Positions 38,563-48,709 are shown, numbered from the stretch's first letter. The stretch: 64,000 nucleotides of DNA from Aquibacillus koreensis (GCF_025154055.1 NZ_JAOALK010000063.1:62001-126000); one strand, 5' to 3'. Made by a program: numbers and translations. The notes: generated by a model from the sequence alone, not told the origin.

Positions 38563-38592
38563 TACGTAACAGCAAAGGGATTTTATGTGTTA
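38563..38592 (+). repeat. Inverted repeat after liaR
   Basis: TACGTAACA and TGTTACGTA (9 bp) flank a 14-nt spacer. No T run follows. It may be a protein site or an mRNA hairpin separating liaR from the DUF1700 gene. Confidence 0.5.
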
Positions 38593-38619
38593 CGTACCAT
38601 TAAAGGAGGGGTGGTTTCG

Positions 38620-39198
38620 GTGAATAAAGCACAATTTTTAAAGGAATTAGAATACCATCTTCGTAAATTACCGTATCAAGAAAAAAATGAAATTTTACAA
38701 ACCTATGAAGATAAATTCCAACTAGGATTCATTGATGATAAGACAGAGGAAGAAGTAGCTTTAGAGTTAGGTAGTCCGAGAATAATTGCCAATGATTTTT
38801 TAAAAGAGTTCAAGACAAGTGAACCTGTGGTAGGCTATACTGCCGCTGGTACAGTAAAATCTTCTTCCTCTGTAACAAATGTAGGAAGAGCAATTATAGT
38901 AGCTATTGCACTACTGTTTTTTAATCTAATCATTATGTTAGGACCAATCGTTGCAGTTATTGGCACATATTTTGCATTTATAGCAGTGGGCATTAGTTTC
39001 TCACTAACCCCACTTGCTTGGATTGCTTCTATTATTTTTGGACAGTCAACAAGCATACTAGGAGAATTTTTCATTATTCTAAGCCTATCTAGCTTAGGCG
39101 TATTAATTACAATCGGTATGATCTATGTTGGTAAGTTTTTGTATCGCATACTCGTTTCTTATATTAAATTTAATGTTCGTTTCGTTAGGGGAGATTAA
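38620..39198 (+). CDS. DUF1700 (HAAS domain) membrane protein
   Basis: A 192-aa protein. The N-terminal HAAS-type helical domain (MNKAQFLKELEYHLRKLPY, ENEILQTYEDKF-like, about 1-65) is followed by three or four membrane helices (about 90-185). Such proteins are usually partnered with DUF4097 proteins and PadR-type regulators in envelope-stress loci. GTG at 38620 with AAAGGAGGGG 8 nt upstream is a better start than upstream TTG or ATG codons. It joins the following DUF4097 gene with a 3-nt gap. Confidence 0.85.
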   Translation: MNKAQFLKELEYHLRKLPYQEKNEILQTYEDKFQLGFIDDKTEEEVALELGSPRIIANDFLKEFKTSEPVVGYTAAGTVKSSSSVTNVGRAIIVAIALLFFNLIIMLGPIVAVIGTYFAFIAVGISFSLTPLAWIASIIFGQSTSILGEFFIILSLSSLGVLITIGMIYVGKFLYRILVSYIKFNVRFVRGD

Positions 39199-39201
39199 GT
39201 G

Positions 39202-40056
39202 ATGAAAAAAGTAGCACTAGTTGCACTGGTATGTTTCCTTGTTGGTATAGTTGGAACGATCGCTTTTGGACATCAAGTATTTTCGTTTGAATCGGAGAAG
39301 GATTCAGTTGACCAATCGAAGACAATAGAAGGTAGTAAGATCACCGGTATTGACATTGATGTTGACGTGGCTGATGTCACAGTTACGAGCACGGACGGAA
39401 AAGACATTGAAGTACACCTTCGCGGAAAAGCTATTGAATCCAGCTACCAGAATCTAAATTTTAACGTGGAGCAACAGGATGAAATACTATCTATTACAGT
39501 GGAAAGTAAGAAGGATTTTGATTTTTCTATTCCATCCTTATTTAACTTTAATGGATTCGGCGGATTAGACTTGGAAGTGAAAGTCCCAGAAAAGATGTAC
39601 GAAACAGTAGACATAAGGTCCAATGTTGGTGATCAGACAATCAATGCATTGGCAGTAAAGAATTTTATGGCTAGGTCAGATGTTGGTGACATTACTCTAG
39701 AACGTCTAGAAAGTGAAGAAGCATCAATTTATTCGAATGTAGGAGATGTTGATGTTGTTGCAGGTCAGGGAGGATATACGATTGAAACGGATACTGGAAG
39801 CGTAGAATTAGACTTGCTAGCTTTGAAAGGAAATACCCACATCCAGTCTGACATAGGAGATGTTGATGTATCCTTACATGAGTCACCGACCAACTTTGTG
39901 TTAGATTTGCAAAGTGACATTGGAGATGTCAGTGTGAAAAATATAAACGGCTTTCAAGACTCAACGGGTAAAGATTTATTTGTAGAAATAGGTAGTGGTG
40001 GTCCAGTGCTAGAGGTAGTAACAGATATTGGTGAAATCAAAGTTTCTGGAAATTGA
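39202..40056 (+). CDS. DUF4097 (LiaG-like) beta-solenoid protein
   Basis: A 284-aa protein with one N-terminal membrane helix (residues 3-24) and an extracytoplasmic DUF4097 domain of short beta repeats. The phrase (S/D)xxGD(V/I) recurs about every 20 residues (NVGDQTI, DVGDITLE, NVGDVDVV, DIGDVDVS, DIGDVSVK, DIGEIKVS). LiaG of B. subtilis has the same domain, and placement after liaR supports a link to envelope-stress sensing. ATG at 39202 with GGGGAG upstream; a GTG one codon earlier is possible. Confidence 0.85.
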   Translation: MKKVALVALVCFLVGIVGTIAFGHQVFSFESEKDSVDQSKTIEGSKITGIDIDVDVADVTVTSTDGKDIEVHLRGKAIESSYQNLNFNVEQQDEILSITVESKKDFDFSIPSLFNFNGFGGLDLEVKVPEKMYETVDIRSNVGDQTINALAVKNFMARSDVGDITLERLESEEASIYSNVGDVDVVAGQGGYTIETDTGSVELDLLALKGNTHIQSDIGDVDVSLHESPTNFVLDLQSDIGDVSVKNINGFQDSTGKDLFVEIGSGGPVLEVVTDIGEIKVSGN

Positions 40057-40066
40057 CTGTTATATA

Positions 40067-40103
40067 AAAAGGGTATTCACGCAGTGCGTGAATACCCTTT
40101 TGG
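40067..40103. terminator. Bidirectional terminator between lia locus and ypmS
   Basis: AAAAGGGTATTCACGC and GCGTGAATACCCTTTT form a perfect 16-bp stem with a 3-nt loop. It serves both convergent units. Confidence 0.93.
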
Positions 40104-40115
40104 GTGAAGGTAAGA

Positions 40116-40739
40116 TTACAACCCGAGTGTTTTATTAGGTACTTTTATCCGAAAAGAAATCTTATCATCTGCAAGATTAAATTGCTGTACGCGTACTCTA
40201 AAATTACTTTTCATCTCCATTTTCGTTACTTCCACATATATATTTTCCTCTTTAGGGTTGATCGTTACCCACTCTGGGGTTGGTAACGATTTTTTTAGGT
40301 AACTTAAGACTCTCTCGTTAGGTAACTGCAGTAATCCTAAAGAAATTTCCTTTTGCTTTAAGATGAGGTCGCCATTATCCTGCACAATGGGCTCTAAGCG
40401 AATCGATATCGGTACATCGGTATTAAAGGCCTTGATCGAGCCAATTAATTGCACATCTTCATCCAATATAACGGAATATTTATTCCCATCATCATCTTTT
40501 AGAAGCTTATCTACATATCCGTTTACAAGTTCGTTTAAGTTTTGCTTACTAGATTGAACGGTAAATTCGGCTCCAGGTTCCTCTTCAATGTATTCTTTCT
40601 CAGGTATGATCTCATCGGAGGAAGTTGGGAAAAAGATAAGCAACAATAGGGAAATGAACACACATATATTAAGGCCTAACAAGGTTAAGAATAAAAGTTT
40701 CCATTGCTTAAAGCGTGTTTTCCCTTGATTATCCATCAT
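40116..40739 (-). CDS. ypmS: YpmS family membrane-anchored protein
   Basis: A 207-aa protein with one N-terminal helix (about 15-38, KLLFLTLLGLNICVFISLLL) and an external domain ending in the YpmS-type FRVRVQQFNLADDKISFRIKV (split) block. ATG at 40739 has AAAGGTGACG upstream; an earlier in-frame ATG at 40781 overlaps ypmR. It follows ypmR by 38 nt, the order known from B. subtilis (ypmR-ypmS). Function is unknown; the pairing with a GDSL hydrolase suggests an envelope role. Confidence 0.85.
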   Translation of the reverse strand: MMDNQGKTRFKQWKLLFLTLLGLNICVFISLLLLIFFPTSSDEIIPEKEYIEEEPGAEFTVQSSKQNLNELVNGYVDKLLKDDDGNKYSVILDEDVQLIGSIKAFNTDVPISIRLEPIVQDNGDLILKQKEISLGLLQLPNERVLSYLKKSLPTPEWVTINPKEENIYVEVTKMEMKSNFRVRVQQFNLADDKISFRIKVPNKTLGL

Positions 40740-40777
40740 TATTTCGTCACCTTTCATTTCTAAAAAATTACTTTGTT

Positions 40778-41779
40778 TCATTCATTCTGTAACGGTTCTG
40801 AAGCCGGATCTAGTTGCTCTGCTCCTGCTTCAACTTCTGCATCCGACTGGTCTAATTGGGCTTCCGTTTGTTCGATATATAAGTGTAGATGATTATAAAT
40901 GCGTGCTGCCATTACTTCGTATCCATTAGGATTCGGATGAAAATTGTCTTCCGCCAATAGGTTCTCATCAGCCTGTTCAAATAGATCCTTCATAGGGATA
41001 TAATCAACTTCTTTGAACTCTTTTGTGACCTCTTCACCAGAGCGATTCCAATTATCAAGGATTACTTCTAATTCTTTAATATCACTAAAATATTGCTCAA
41101 AAGGATTGTAAAAACCGATTAAGAAAATATGGGCATCTGGATTTTGTTCTAAGATCGTATCAAAGATAGTACGAAGTCGGATTACGTAATCCTTCCTCGC
41201 TTCCCTAAAAGGCTCTTCACGCAAATTCATAAAATTATCTTGTAACACTTTCATGATATCGTTCGCGCCAATTGTAATGAGAACAATATCAGCTTCTTTC
41301 ATGGACTGGCTTATCTCTTCGTCTTCCAATCGTTTCAGTAGTTGATCTGATCGGTTCCCGCGTTTTCCGTAATTCGTAAGCGTTGTTTTACTATTATAGA
41401 CATGAAGTTTGTCATTTAAAATACCAACATAACCGCCGTTATCTGTTGTATCTCCAACACCCTCTGTCAAAGAATCACCGATGGCAACAATATCTAATTC
41501 TGTTTTAACGAAAAAATCTATTGTTTCATCAATAATTTCAATAAAAGATTTCTTTATTTCGTCTGTTATGTGGTGGCTTTCATTCACTTCCTCTTGTAAT
41601 TCCTCTTCTATTTCTTCTGTAACCTCTTCAATATCCTGATCATCCGTTTGTTCCGATTCCTCCATTGTTGCTCCATCATGATCTGGACTACTAGTAGGAT
41701 ATTTAATAAAAATAATTGCTAACACAAGGATGAATAAAAGAATACCCGAAGTGATTAAGAATGTTTTTTTACCGTTCAT
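40778..41779 (-). CDS. ypmR: YpmR-like SGNH/GDSL hydrolase
   Basis: A 333-aa exported or membrane-anchored esterase. An N-terminal helix (residues 5-25) is followed by an acidic linker (about 35-70, many Glu/Asp) and the SGNH fold with block I AIGDSLTEGVGD (about 100), block III IGANDIMK (about 172) and block V DNFHPNPNGYE (about 288). Substrate is unknown, perhaps lipids or wall acyl groups. GGGTGATG precedes the ATG. The C-terminal tail after residue 310 is acidic and glutamine-rich. Confidence 0.9.
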   Translation of the reverse strand: MNGKKTFLITSGILLFILVLAIIFIKYPTSSPDHDGATMEESEQTDDQDIEEVTEEIEEELQEEVNESHHITDEIKKSFIEIIDETIDFFVKTELDIVAIGDSLTEGVGDTTDNGGYVGILNDKLHVYNSKTTLTNYGKRGNRSDQLLKRLEDEEISQSMKEADIVLITIGANDIMKVLQDNFMNLREEPFREARKDYVIRLRTIFDTILEQNPDAHIFLIGFYNPFEQYFSDIKELEVILDNWNRSGEEVTKEFKEVDYIPMKDLFEQADENLLAEDNFHPNPNGYEVMAARIYNHLHLYIEQTEAQLDQSDAEVEAGAEQLDPASEPLQNE

Positions 41780-42107
41780 TTACATCACCCATTATATATA
41801 TTTAAAATTGTCGTTAATTCAAAAAATAAAAAAGTAGCACAAAAGATACTATCTATTTCCCTGAAAATAAGAAGATCAAACAAACCAGTCATCATCTTTT
41901 CATAGAATGAGAGCCAGCGTTTCAGATAAAAAAAGAAGGCTAATAGCCTTGTAATTATTTTAGTAGACAGTATGCTTTATTGTATGGAATTTATAGCAGA
42001 ATAGCAATAGAATTCTTTTGTATGATCATGAAATATTTAGGAGGACACGATTGGAGAGACCGCTCTATTTTATATTATGAGAAACAAAAAGAAGTATGCT
42101 TGAAATC
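41780..42107. other. Intergenic region upstream of ypmR and downstream of the MetY fusion
   Basis: Holds the upstream signals of ypmR and a small AAGGCTAATAGCCTT hairpin near 41936. AGGAGG at about 42041 precedes a TTG that opens only nine codons, which I do not accept as a gene. No operator was recognised. Confidence 0.4.
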
Positions 42108-42140
42108 AGAAAAGGCATACCTATCGTGGAGGTATGCCTT
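42108..42140 (-). terminator. Terminator of the MetY fusion gene
   Basis: On the minus strand AAGGCATACC and GGTATGCCTT pair across a 9-nt loop, followed by TTTC. Confidence 0.85.
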
Positions 42141-42148
42141 CATCTAAA

Positions 42149-43948
<1,800 letters not shown>

Positions 43949-43991
43949 TTAGATGTTTTCTTATCACAGGATGTGATGAAAGAGAGGTTGT

Positions 43992-44150
43992 AAACAAAAA
44001 CACCCTCTTCTAAGAAGAGGGTGTAAAATACGTAGTCCTCAACTTATCTTTCAGGCTTTTTCACCTGTAGGATTTAGCACCTTTTCAAGTTGGTCTTGAT
44101 GGTTGCTGGGCTTCATAGGGCCTATTCCCTCTGCCGCTCTTGATAAGAGA
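43992..44150 (-). promoter_or_regulatory. SAM-I riboswitch (S-box) with terminator
   Basis: On the minus strand the P1 strand CTTATCAAGAG, the core GAGGGAATAGGCCC, TGAAGCCCAGCAACC and AAGGTGCTAAATCC, and the closing GAAAGATAAG match SAM-I. A terminator ACACCCTCTTC/GAAGAGGGTGT followed by five T ends it near 43994. S-adenosylmethionine should switch off the downstream MetY fusion gene. Confidence 0.97.
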
Positions 44151-44317
44151 TATGTGATCTTATGATGGATTATAGAGGAATAAAAAGGAAACGTCAACAG
44201 GTATTAGTTAAATTTTCTGACAAGTTTGTGGGATGTTTGAATGCTTTAGATCTCATCCTACTGCGTGGCGGAAAGAAAATGCGCAGTAATTTCGGGGAAC
44301 ATTTATCAAAATTATAG

Positions 44318-44715
44318 ATGACGGGTAAGAAAGGTTGTGGTTCGACCGCGTCATAGCCGGAACCTTGAGCTAACGCGTAAGAAAAGAGTCGATTCGGCCG
44401 CGTCATAGCCGGAACCTTGAGCTAACGCGTTAGAAAGAGGTTCATTCGACCGCGTTAGCACTGGACCATTGAGCTAACGCGTAAGAAAGAGGTCCATTCG
44501 ACCGCGTTAGCACTGGACCATTGAGCTAACGCGTAAGTAAGGGGTCCATTCGACCGCGTCAGAACGTGAACCTTGTGCTAACGCGTAAGAAAGAGGTTCA
44601 TTCGACCGCGTCAGAACGTGAACCTTGTGCTAACGCGTAAGAAAGAGGTTCATTCGACCGCGTCAGACCGAAAACCTTGAGCTAACGCGTAAGAAAGAAC
44701 TCCATTCGAAGCGTC
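44318..44715. repeat. 52-bp tandem palindromic repeat array 2, about 7.5 units
   Basis: Units begin at 44318 (degenerate), 44370, 44422, 44474, 44526, 44578, 44630 and 44682, exactly 52 bp apart. The plan is that of array 1: arm CTAACGCG, 21-bp spacer, arm CGCGTTAG or CGCGTCAG, 15-bp linker. A second arm pair, GGTTCA/TGAACC or GGTCCA/TGGACC, interleaves with the first. Spacer and linker text differ from array 1. Confidence 0.95.
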
Positions 44716-44813
44716 CGGGCGGGGCCTATGAAAGAAATACGCGATTACCTATAACACCCTGTGCGGTTTCATCATACTCTACAATAGAAGCTATTTTTAA
44801 GGAGGTAGGGAAG

Positions 44814-45287
44814 ATGGACGAAAAATCAAAACACCATAAAAAGAAGCAGGAAAATGAAGCGGGTTCTGATCTAATGCGAATGATGGATGACTTTTTTTCT
44901 AGCAAGCCAACGAAAAACATATTAAATTCGATTGATTCCTTTTTCTATAACAGTTCATCACCAACGAGAATTCCGGTAGATGTGTTTGAAACAGATAATG
45001 AGTGGGTTGTTAAGGTGGATTTACCAGGCTTACGTAAAGAAGATATCCATGTAGATGTTGTTGGAGATCGTCTTAAAATTAAAATAGCGGACGATCAAGA
45101 GCTTGAAAAATATGATGAGAAATCAGAGTATTATCATAGGGAGAGACGCTATCGCAAATCAGAGCGTACAGTGCATTTGCCATATACCGTTGATAAAAAA
45201 ACGGCAAAAGCCAAATATGCTAATGGTGTCTTAGATATCCGTGGTCCTAAGAAACCTCGCTCAGATCACCAGTTAGATATAGATTAA
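44814..45287 (+). CDS. Small heat-shock protein, Hsp20/alpha-crystallin family
   Basis: A 157-aa chaperone. After a charged N-terminal segment (HHKKKQENEAGSDL) the alpha-crystallin domain spans about 52-145: RIPVDVFETDNEWVVKVDLP (52-71), a loop rich in charged residues, and the family A-x-x-x-n-G-V-L block YANGVLDIRGPK (about 139). The usual C-terminal I-x-I motif is replaced by QLDID, which may weaken oligomer contacts. TAAGGAGGTAGGG lies before the ATG. No HrcA CIRCE or CtsR-like site is obvious upstream. It follows repeat array 2 directly. Confidence 0.9.
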   Translation: MDEKSKHHKKKQENEAGSDLMRMMDDFFSSKPTKNILNSIDSFFYNSSSPTRIPVDVFETDNEWVVKVDLPGLRKEDIHVDVVGDRLKIKIADDQELEKYDEKSEYYHRERRYRKSERTVHLPYTVDKKTAKAKYANGVLDIRGPKKPRSDHQLDID

Positions 45288-45335
45288 TGGATAAGTAGTC
45301 TCTTTTCAGTGGAGATACATGAGAGATAGCATTCG

Positions 45336-45380
45336 AATAAGAGTCCAAATCGCATATGGTTTGGTCTCTTATTATTTCTA
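45336..45380 (+). terminator. Terminator of hsp20
   Basis: AATAAGAG-CCAAA and TTTGG-CTCTTATT pair with one mismatch, followed by ATTTCTATT. Confidence 0.8.
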
Positions 45381-45562
45381 TTAGGGAATTGTAAAAATTT
45401 AAAAAGAACACCGATAAGAACGCTTGTTAAAGTAACGGAGCACTACCACAATAAGTATATTTTTGATTCGTTACATGAGTGAATTGATATGATATTATAA
45501 CAACAAGAAAATCAACGGTGGTGATTTGTTAGTATGGGAAAATTCAATCTTCAGAAGAACTT

Positions 45563-45799
45563 ATGAAATATATTTCGACCATGAATAGTGATAACTCTAT
45601 ATTCCAGTTTTCTATCCCTGGTAAAGGAATGTCTACACTTGTTTTACAAGAAGATGATGAAAAATCCATACAGTTTGAAGCTGAAGAAAACCCTGAACTT
45701 AAACGTATGTTGAAAGAAAGTCAGGAGCAGTTTGAAAGTAAACGTGGCATGACTACCTCTGAATTATTAAATTCTATGTCCAAGAAGGACTTTATGTAA
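45563..45799 (+). CDS. Small conserved-looking protein with a probable 5' frameshift
   Basis: A 78-aa acidic protein with FQFSIPGKGMSTLVLQEDDE near residue 14 and an ELKRMLKESQEQF helix. The ATG at 45563 has no ribosome site. A good start, ATG at 45534 with GGTGGTGA 9 nt upstream, is in another frame and stops after 10 codons at an ATGA overlap. If the run GGGAAAATTC (45536-45545) had one more A, translation from 45534 would read MGKIQSSEEL and continue into this frame. So either there is a 1-base deletion, polymerase slippage on the A run, or coupled reinitiation. I do not know its function. Confidence 0.6.
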   Translation: MKYISTMNSDNSIFQFSIPGKGMSTLVLQEDDEKSIQFEAEENPELKRMLKESQEQFESKRGMTTSELLNSMSKKDFM

Positions 45800-45857
45800 T
45801 GTATCTTAGCCATTCTTTTTCCAGGTGAAAACGAAATAAAACTTACTGAAATAATTC

Positions 45858-45890
45858 GACCATATACTAAAATTAGATATGGTCTTTTTT
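45858..45890 (+). terminator. Terminator after the small gene
   Basis: GACCATAT and ATATGGTC pair across an 11-nt loop, followed by six T. Confidence 0.87.
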
Positions 45891-45951
45891 GATATATAAT
45901 AAAGTTTAACTGGATTAATCTGAATGATTACTACAAATTGGAGGTACATTG

Positions 45952-46470
45952 ATGGAATTATGGGATGTGTATGATATAAATCGAAGCAAGACAGATCGTA
46001 CATGGGTTCGCGGTAAAGAGCTTGAACCTGGGGATTTTCATTTAGTTATTCATGTATGTATTTTTAATTCAAAAGGAGAAATGCTCATTCAACAAAGGCA
46101 GTCCTTCAAAGAGGGTTGGCCTAACCTGTGGGACCTCACTGCAGGAGGGAGTGCCGTAGCTGGGGATACAAGTCAAACTGCTGCGCACAGAGAACTGTAT
46201 GAAGAGATTGGTTTAAACATAGACTTTCAGCATATACGCCCTCACTTAACGATTAACTTTGACAATGGATTTGATGACATTTACTTAATCCAAAAAGATG
46301 TGCAATTACATATGCTCACTTTGCAGTATGAAGAGGTTCAAAACGTGAAATGGGCAAACAAGGAAGAAATTTTGACGATGATCAAACATCAAGAATTTCT
46401 CCCATACTACGAAAGTCTTATTCATTTGCTATTTGATTGCAGAAACAAGCGTGGAGCTATTCAAAGATAA
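45952..46470 (+). CDS. NUDIX hydrolase
   Basis: A 172-aa protein of the NUDIX fold related to YfcD/isopentenyl-diphosphate isomerase-like members. The Nudix box runs from GGSAVAGDTSQTAAHRELYE to EIGL (about 63-87). The first acidic position is Asp instead of Glu; the REL-EE metal ligands are intact. It probably hydrolyses a nucleoside diphosphate derivative; the substrate cannot be predicted. ATG at 45952 has GGAGGT 6 nt upstream; the TTG one codon earlier is less likely. Confidence 0.88.
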   Translation: MELWDVYDINRSKTDRTWVRGKELEPGDFHLVIHVCIFNSKGEMLIQQRQSFKEGWPNLWDLTAGGSAVAGDTSQTAAHRELYEEIGLNIDFQHIRPHLTINFDNGFDDIYLIQKDVQLHMLTLQYEEVQNVKWANKEEILTMIKHQEFLPYYESLIHLLFDCRNKRGAIQR

Positions 46471-46559
46471 AAGAAATTGCGGTTGGATATTCTTTCATTT
46501 ATTAACGACTAAGCTAGTTGAAGGTGGAAAAATATATACGATTTCGATGGGAGGCTTGT

Positions 46560-47144
46560 ATGAAAAAAGTATGGCAAGTGTTCTTAGCATTTTTCTCAAT
46601 AATTATCTTTACAAGTATTAGTCTAACAGCATCTAGTTCGTTTGGACTTTATCCAACGGAAGTGATAGAAAAGGCGGAAGTTGTTGTACTAGGGAAATAT
46701 GATTTTTCTTATGAAGAACAAATAAGTGACCCATCTAGTGAATTTAGTATGGCGACTAGATTCGAAGTGCGTAACGTTTATGTAGGAGAAGCTTCAGAAG
46801 TGATTATTGCTGGATATAATTATTTTGATGGTGGATTCGAGCAACATCAAAGTGAGGGTGGAGAATATTTGTTATTTCTCGAACAAAGAGATGATGTAGA
46901 TTACTTAACACCTGTATCGAGGACCGGGGTTGTGCCGGTGATGGATGGGAAAGTAACGGATCATATAGATGAACAATCAAAAAAAGTCTATCAACGTTTT
47001 ATGGATGAGCAGGCAAACAAGGATACGTTCATCACTTATGATACTAAATCATATATTCCCCTTGGTATTAGTATTGGAATACTAGCCTTAATATCTATCT
47101 TTATTTTTCACAAAAGGAAACAAACAATAAAAAAGAACACTTAG
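46560..47144 (+). CDS. Secreted/membrane-anchored protein of unknown function
   Basis: A 194-aa protein with an N-terminal signal peptide (KKVWQVFLAFFSIIIFTSIS), an external domain of about 135 residues, and a C-terminal helix (YIPLGISIGILALISIFIF) followed by a basic tail, so it sits on the outer face with its C-terminus inside. The domain contains AEVVVLGKY, GGEYLLFLEQRDD and VSRTGVVPVMDGKV. I do not recognise a named family. GGGAGG lies before the ATG. It follows the nudix gene by 89 nt and shares a convergent terminator with rarD. Confidence 0.7.
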   Translation: MKKVWQVFLAFFSIIIFTSISLTASSSFGLYPTEVIEKAEVVVLGKYDFSYEEQISDPSSEFSMATRFEVRNVYVGEASEVIIAGYNYFDGGFEQHQSEGGEYLLFLEQRDDVDYLTPVSRTGVVPVMDGKVTDHIDEQSKKVYQRFMDEQANKDTFITYDTKSYIPLGISIGILALISIFIFHKRKQTIKKNT

Positions 47145-47169
47145 ATTAAAAAATCCAAGTGTTCTTTTT
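47131..47169. terminator. Bidirectional terminator
   Basis: AAAAGAACACTT-GATT and AATC-AAGTGTTCTTTT form a long stem with one mismatch and a 4-nt loop; the left arm overlaps the last codons of the preceding gene. Confidence 0.9.
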
Positions 47170-47240
47170 ACTATGTGCACTGGTATTTATGCTTCTAAGT
47201 AGTGTCTACGTCACCAAATTACTAATCAACGAAAATCAGA

Positions 47241-48173
47241 TCAATGCTCCAACGACTTCCTTCTAACCATATACTTTGCTTCCATTTGTTTAAACCACTT
47301 TGTTCTGGAGAAAGTATAAATCAATAACGCTGTCCAAATGCAGATAAATGCAATTAAATGTGCTTGTGTAAATGTTTCATGATATAGGAAAACACCAAGA
47401 ATCAACATAAGAGTAGGAGCGAAATATTGCAAGAACCCTACCATCGATAATGGAATGCGCTTTGCACCACTAGCGAATAACAGCAAGGGAACAGCGGTCG
47501 CAATCCCAGAAAAGAGTAAAAGTAGGTGGTTCATCGTCCAAGTTTGCGGTAATCCACCAAGATTGATTTGATTCACGATTAAATAAATAACAGCTATAGG
47601 CAAAACGATGAGTGTCTCAATCGTTAGGCCAAATACGGAATTAATATCAACGATTTTCTTCAATAAACCATATAAGCCAAATGAGAAGGCTAAAACGATG
47701 GAGATCCACGGAAATACACCGAAGTTAAATGTAAGATAGATGACACCGATTCCTGCTAAGATAAATGAAAAGATTTGCCATGCGTTAAGTTTCTCTTTTA
47801 GCACTAGCATCCCTAACACAATACTGATAAGAGGATTAATGTAATAACCGAGACTTGCTTGGATAACATGGTCACTATTGACTGCCCAAATAAAAATAAG
47901 CCAATTCACACTGATGACGATAGATGCCATCGTGATTCCGAAAAGTTTTTTCTTATCACGAACAATAAGCTTACACTCCTGCATAAAGGCATGCCACTTT
48001 TTGCTTGCAAGTAGAAGGAAAACCATAAACACAAATGACCAAACAATACGGTGAGCAAGGATGGCACCCGCAGAAAAGTCGTGAATGGACTTCCAATAAA
48101 TTGGCAAGAACCCCCACAATATATAGGCGCCTGCTGCATAGGCGATCCCTATTTTCAAAGTTTTATTTTCCAT
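47241..48173 (-). CDS. rarD: RarD-type EamA family transporter
   Basis: A 310-aa protein with ten predicted membrane helices in two EamA repeats. The RarD subfamily opening GIAYAAGAYILWGFLPIYWK and AHRIVWSFVF are present, as is YYINPLISIVLGMLVLKEKL (about 121) and GFLQYFAPTLMLILGVFLYHE (split, about 250). It is a drug/metabolite transporter superfamily member; RarD was named for chloramphenicol sensitivity, but its physiological substrate is uncertain. Monocistronic. Confidence 0.9.
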   Translation of the reverse strand: MENKTLKIGIAYAAGAYILWGFLPIYWKSIHDFSAGAILAHRIVWSFVFMVFLLLASKKWHAFMQECKLIVRDKKKLFGITMASIVISVNWLIFIWAVNSDHVIQASLGYYINPLISIVLGMLVLKEKLNAWQIFSFILAGIGVIYLTFNFGVFPWISIVLAFSFGLYGLLKKIVDINSVFGLTIETLIVLPIAVIYLIVNQINLGGLPQTWTMNHLLLLFSGIATAVPLLLFASGAKRIPLSMVGFLQYFAPTLMLILGVFLYHETFTQAHLIAFICIWTALLIYTFSRTKWFKQMEAKYMVRRKSLEH

Positions 48174-48287
48174 ATATTAACCTTCTTTTTGTGTGGAATA
48201 TGGTTAAGTGTAGAGTTGATAGCTAAAAAAAGCAACGATAAAGTTTTGATAGGTTTATTATAAGGTAAATGTTCCTATATAAGAGGA

Positions 48288-48316
48288 AAACCGCGGCAAA
48301 CAAGTTGCCGCGGTTT
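48288..48316 (-). terminator. Terminator of the small gene at 48323
   Basis: AAACCGCGGCAA and TTGCCGCGGTTT form a perfect 12-bp GC-rich stem with a 5-nt loop; on the minus strand T residues follow. Confidence 0.9.
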
Positions 48317-48322
48317 AAGGAA

Positions 48323-48481
48323 TTAAGATTGGTTTTTCAATGCATTTCTTACTTTTTCAATGTCTGTTGTACTATATTGTCTTGTATTATGCCCACCAGT
48401 GGTGCGAGCAATATACGCCTTTGCCTCATTGTAAGACATTTCACGAGATGCATTGTTTGGATTGTTGGAATTGGATTTCAT
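48323..48481 (-). CDS. Small hydrophilic protein of 52 residues
   Basis: Too short for usual ORF cut-offs but well supported. TAAGGAGGGAA precedes the ATG by 5-6 nt, and a strong terminator follows 7 nt after the stop. The protein is Asn-rich at the start (SNSNNPNNAS), then has YNEAKAYIARTTGG and a C-terminal helix DIEKVRNALKNQS. There is no membrane segment or cysteine. Length and composition recall small spore-associated proteins, but no SASP signature is present, so the family is unassigned. Confidence 0.75.
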   Translation of the reverse strand: MKSNSNNPNNASREMSYNEAKAYIARTTGGHNTRQYSTTDIEKVRNALKNQS

Positions 48482-48709
48482 TTATATTCCCTCCTTAACA
48501 CATATAGTATGTCTTTAAGTTTAGAATATTAGCCTACGACACAATACGAAACATTTTATTAACTGAAGACGTATATAAAGGGTAAGCGCGGAGTATATAA
48601 CATATACAATTAAGTCGTTTCAACACGAGTCAGAAACCAATATGACAGTTTTGTGTCCAATTTGTGCTATATTAGTGTAAGGTTCACACATCTTTAGGGG
48701 GTAAACCAA

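Noticed and set aside
42041-42087. AGGAGG followed by a TTG start
   Set aside because: Opens only nine codons with no further support; kept only as a remark in the intergenic entry.
44194-44406. 70-codon minus-strand ORF
   Set aside because: Runs into repeat array 2 and has no start signals.
44318-44715. CRISPR array
   Set aside because: Spacers are repeated, not unique, and no cas genes are present.
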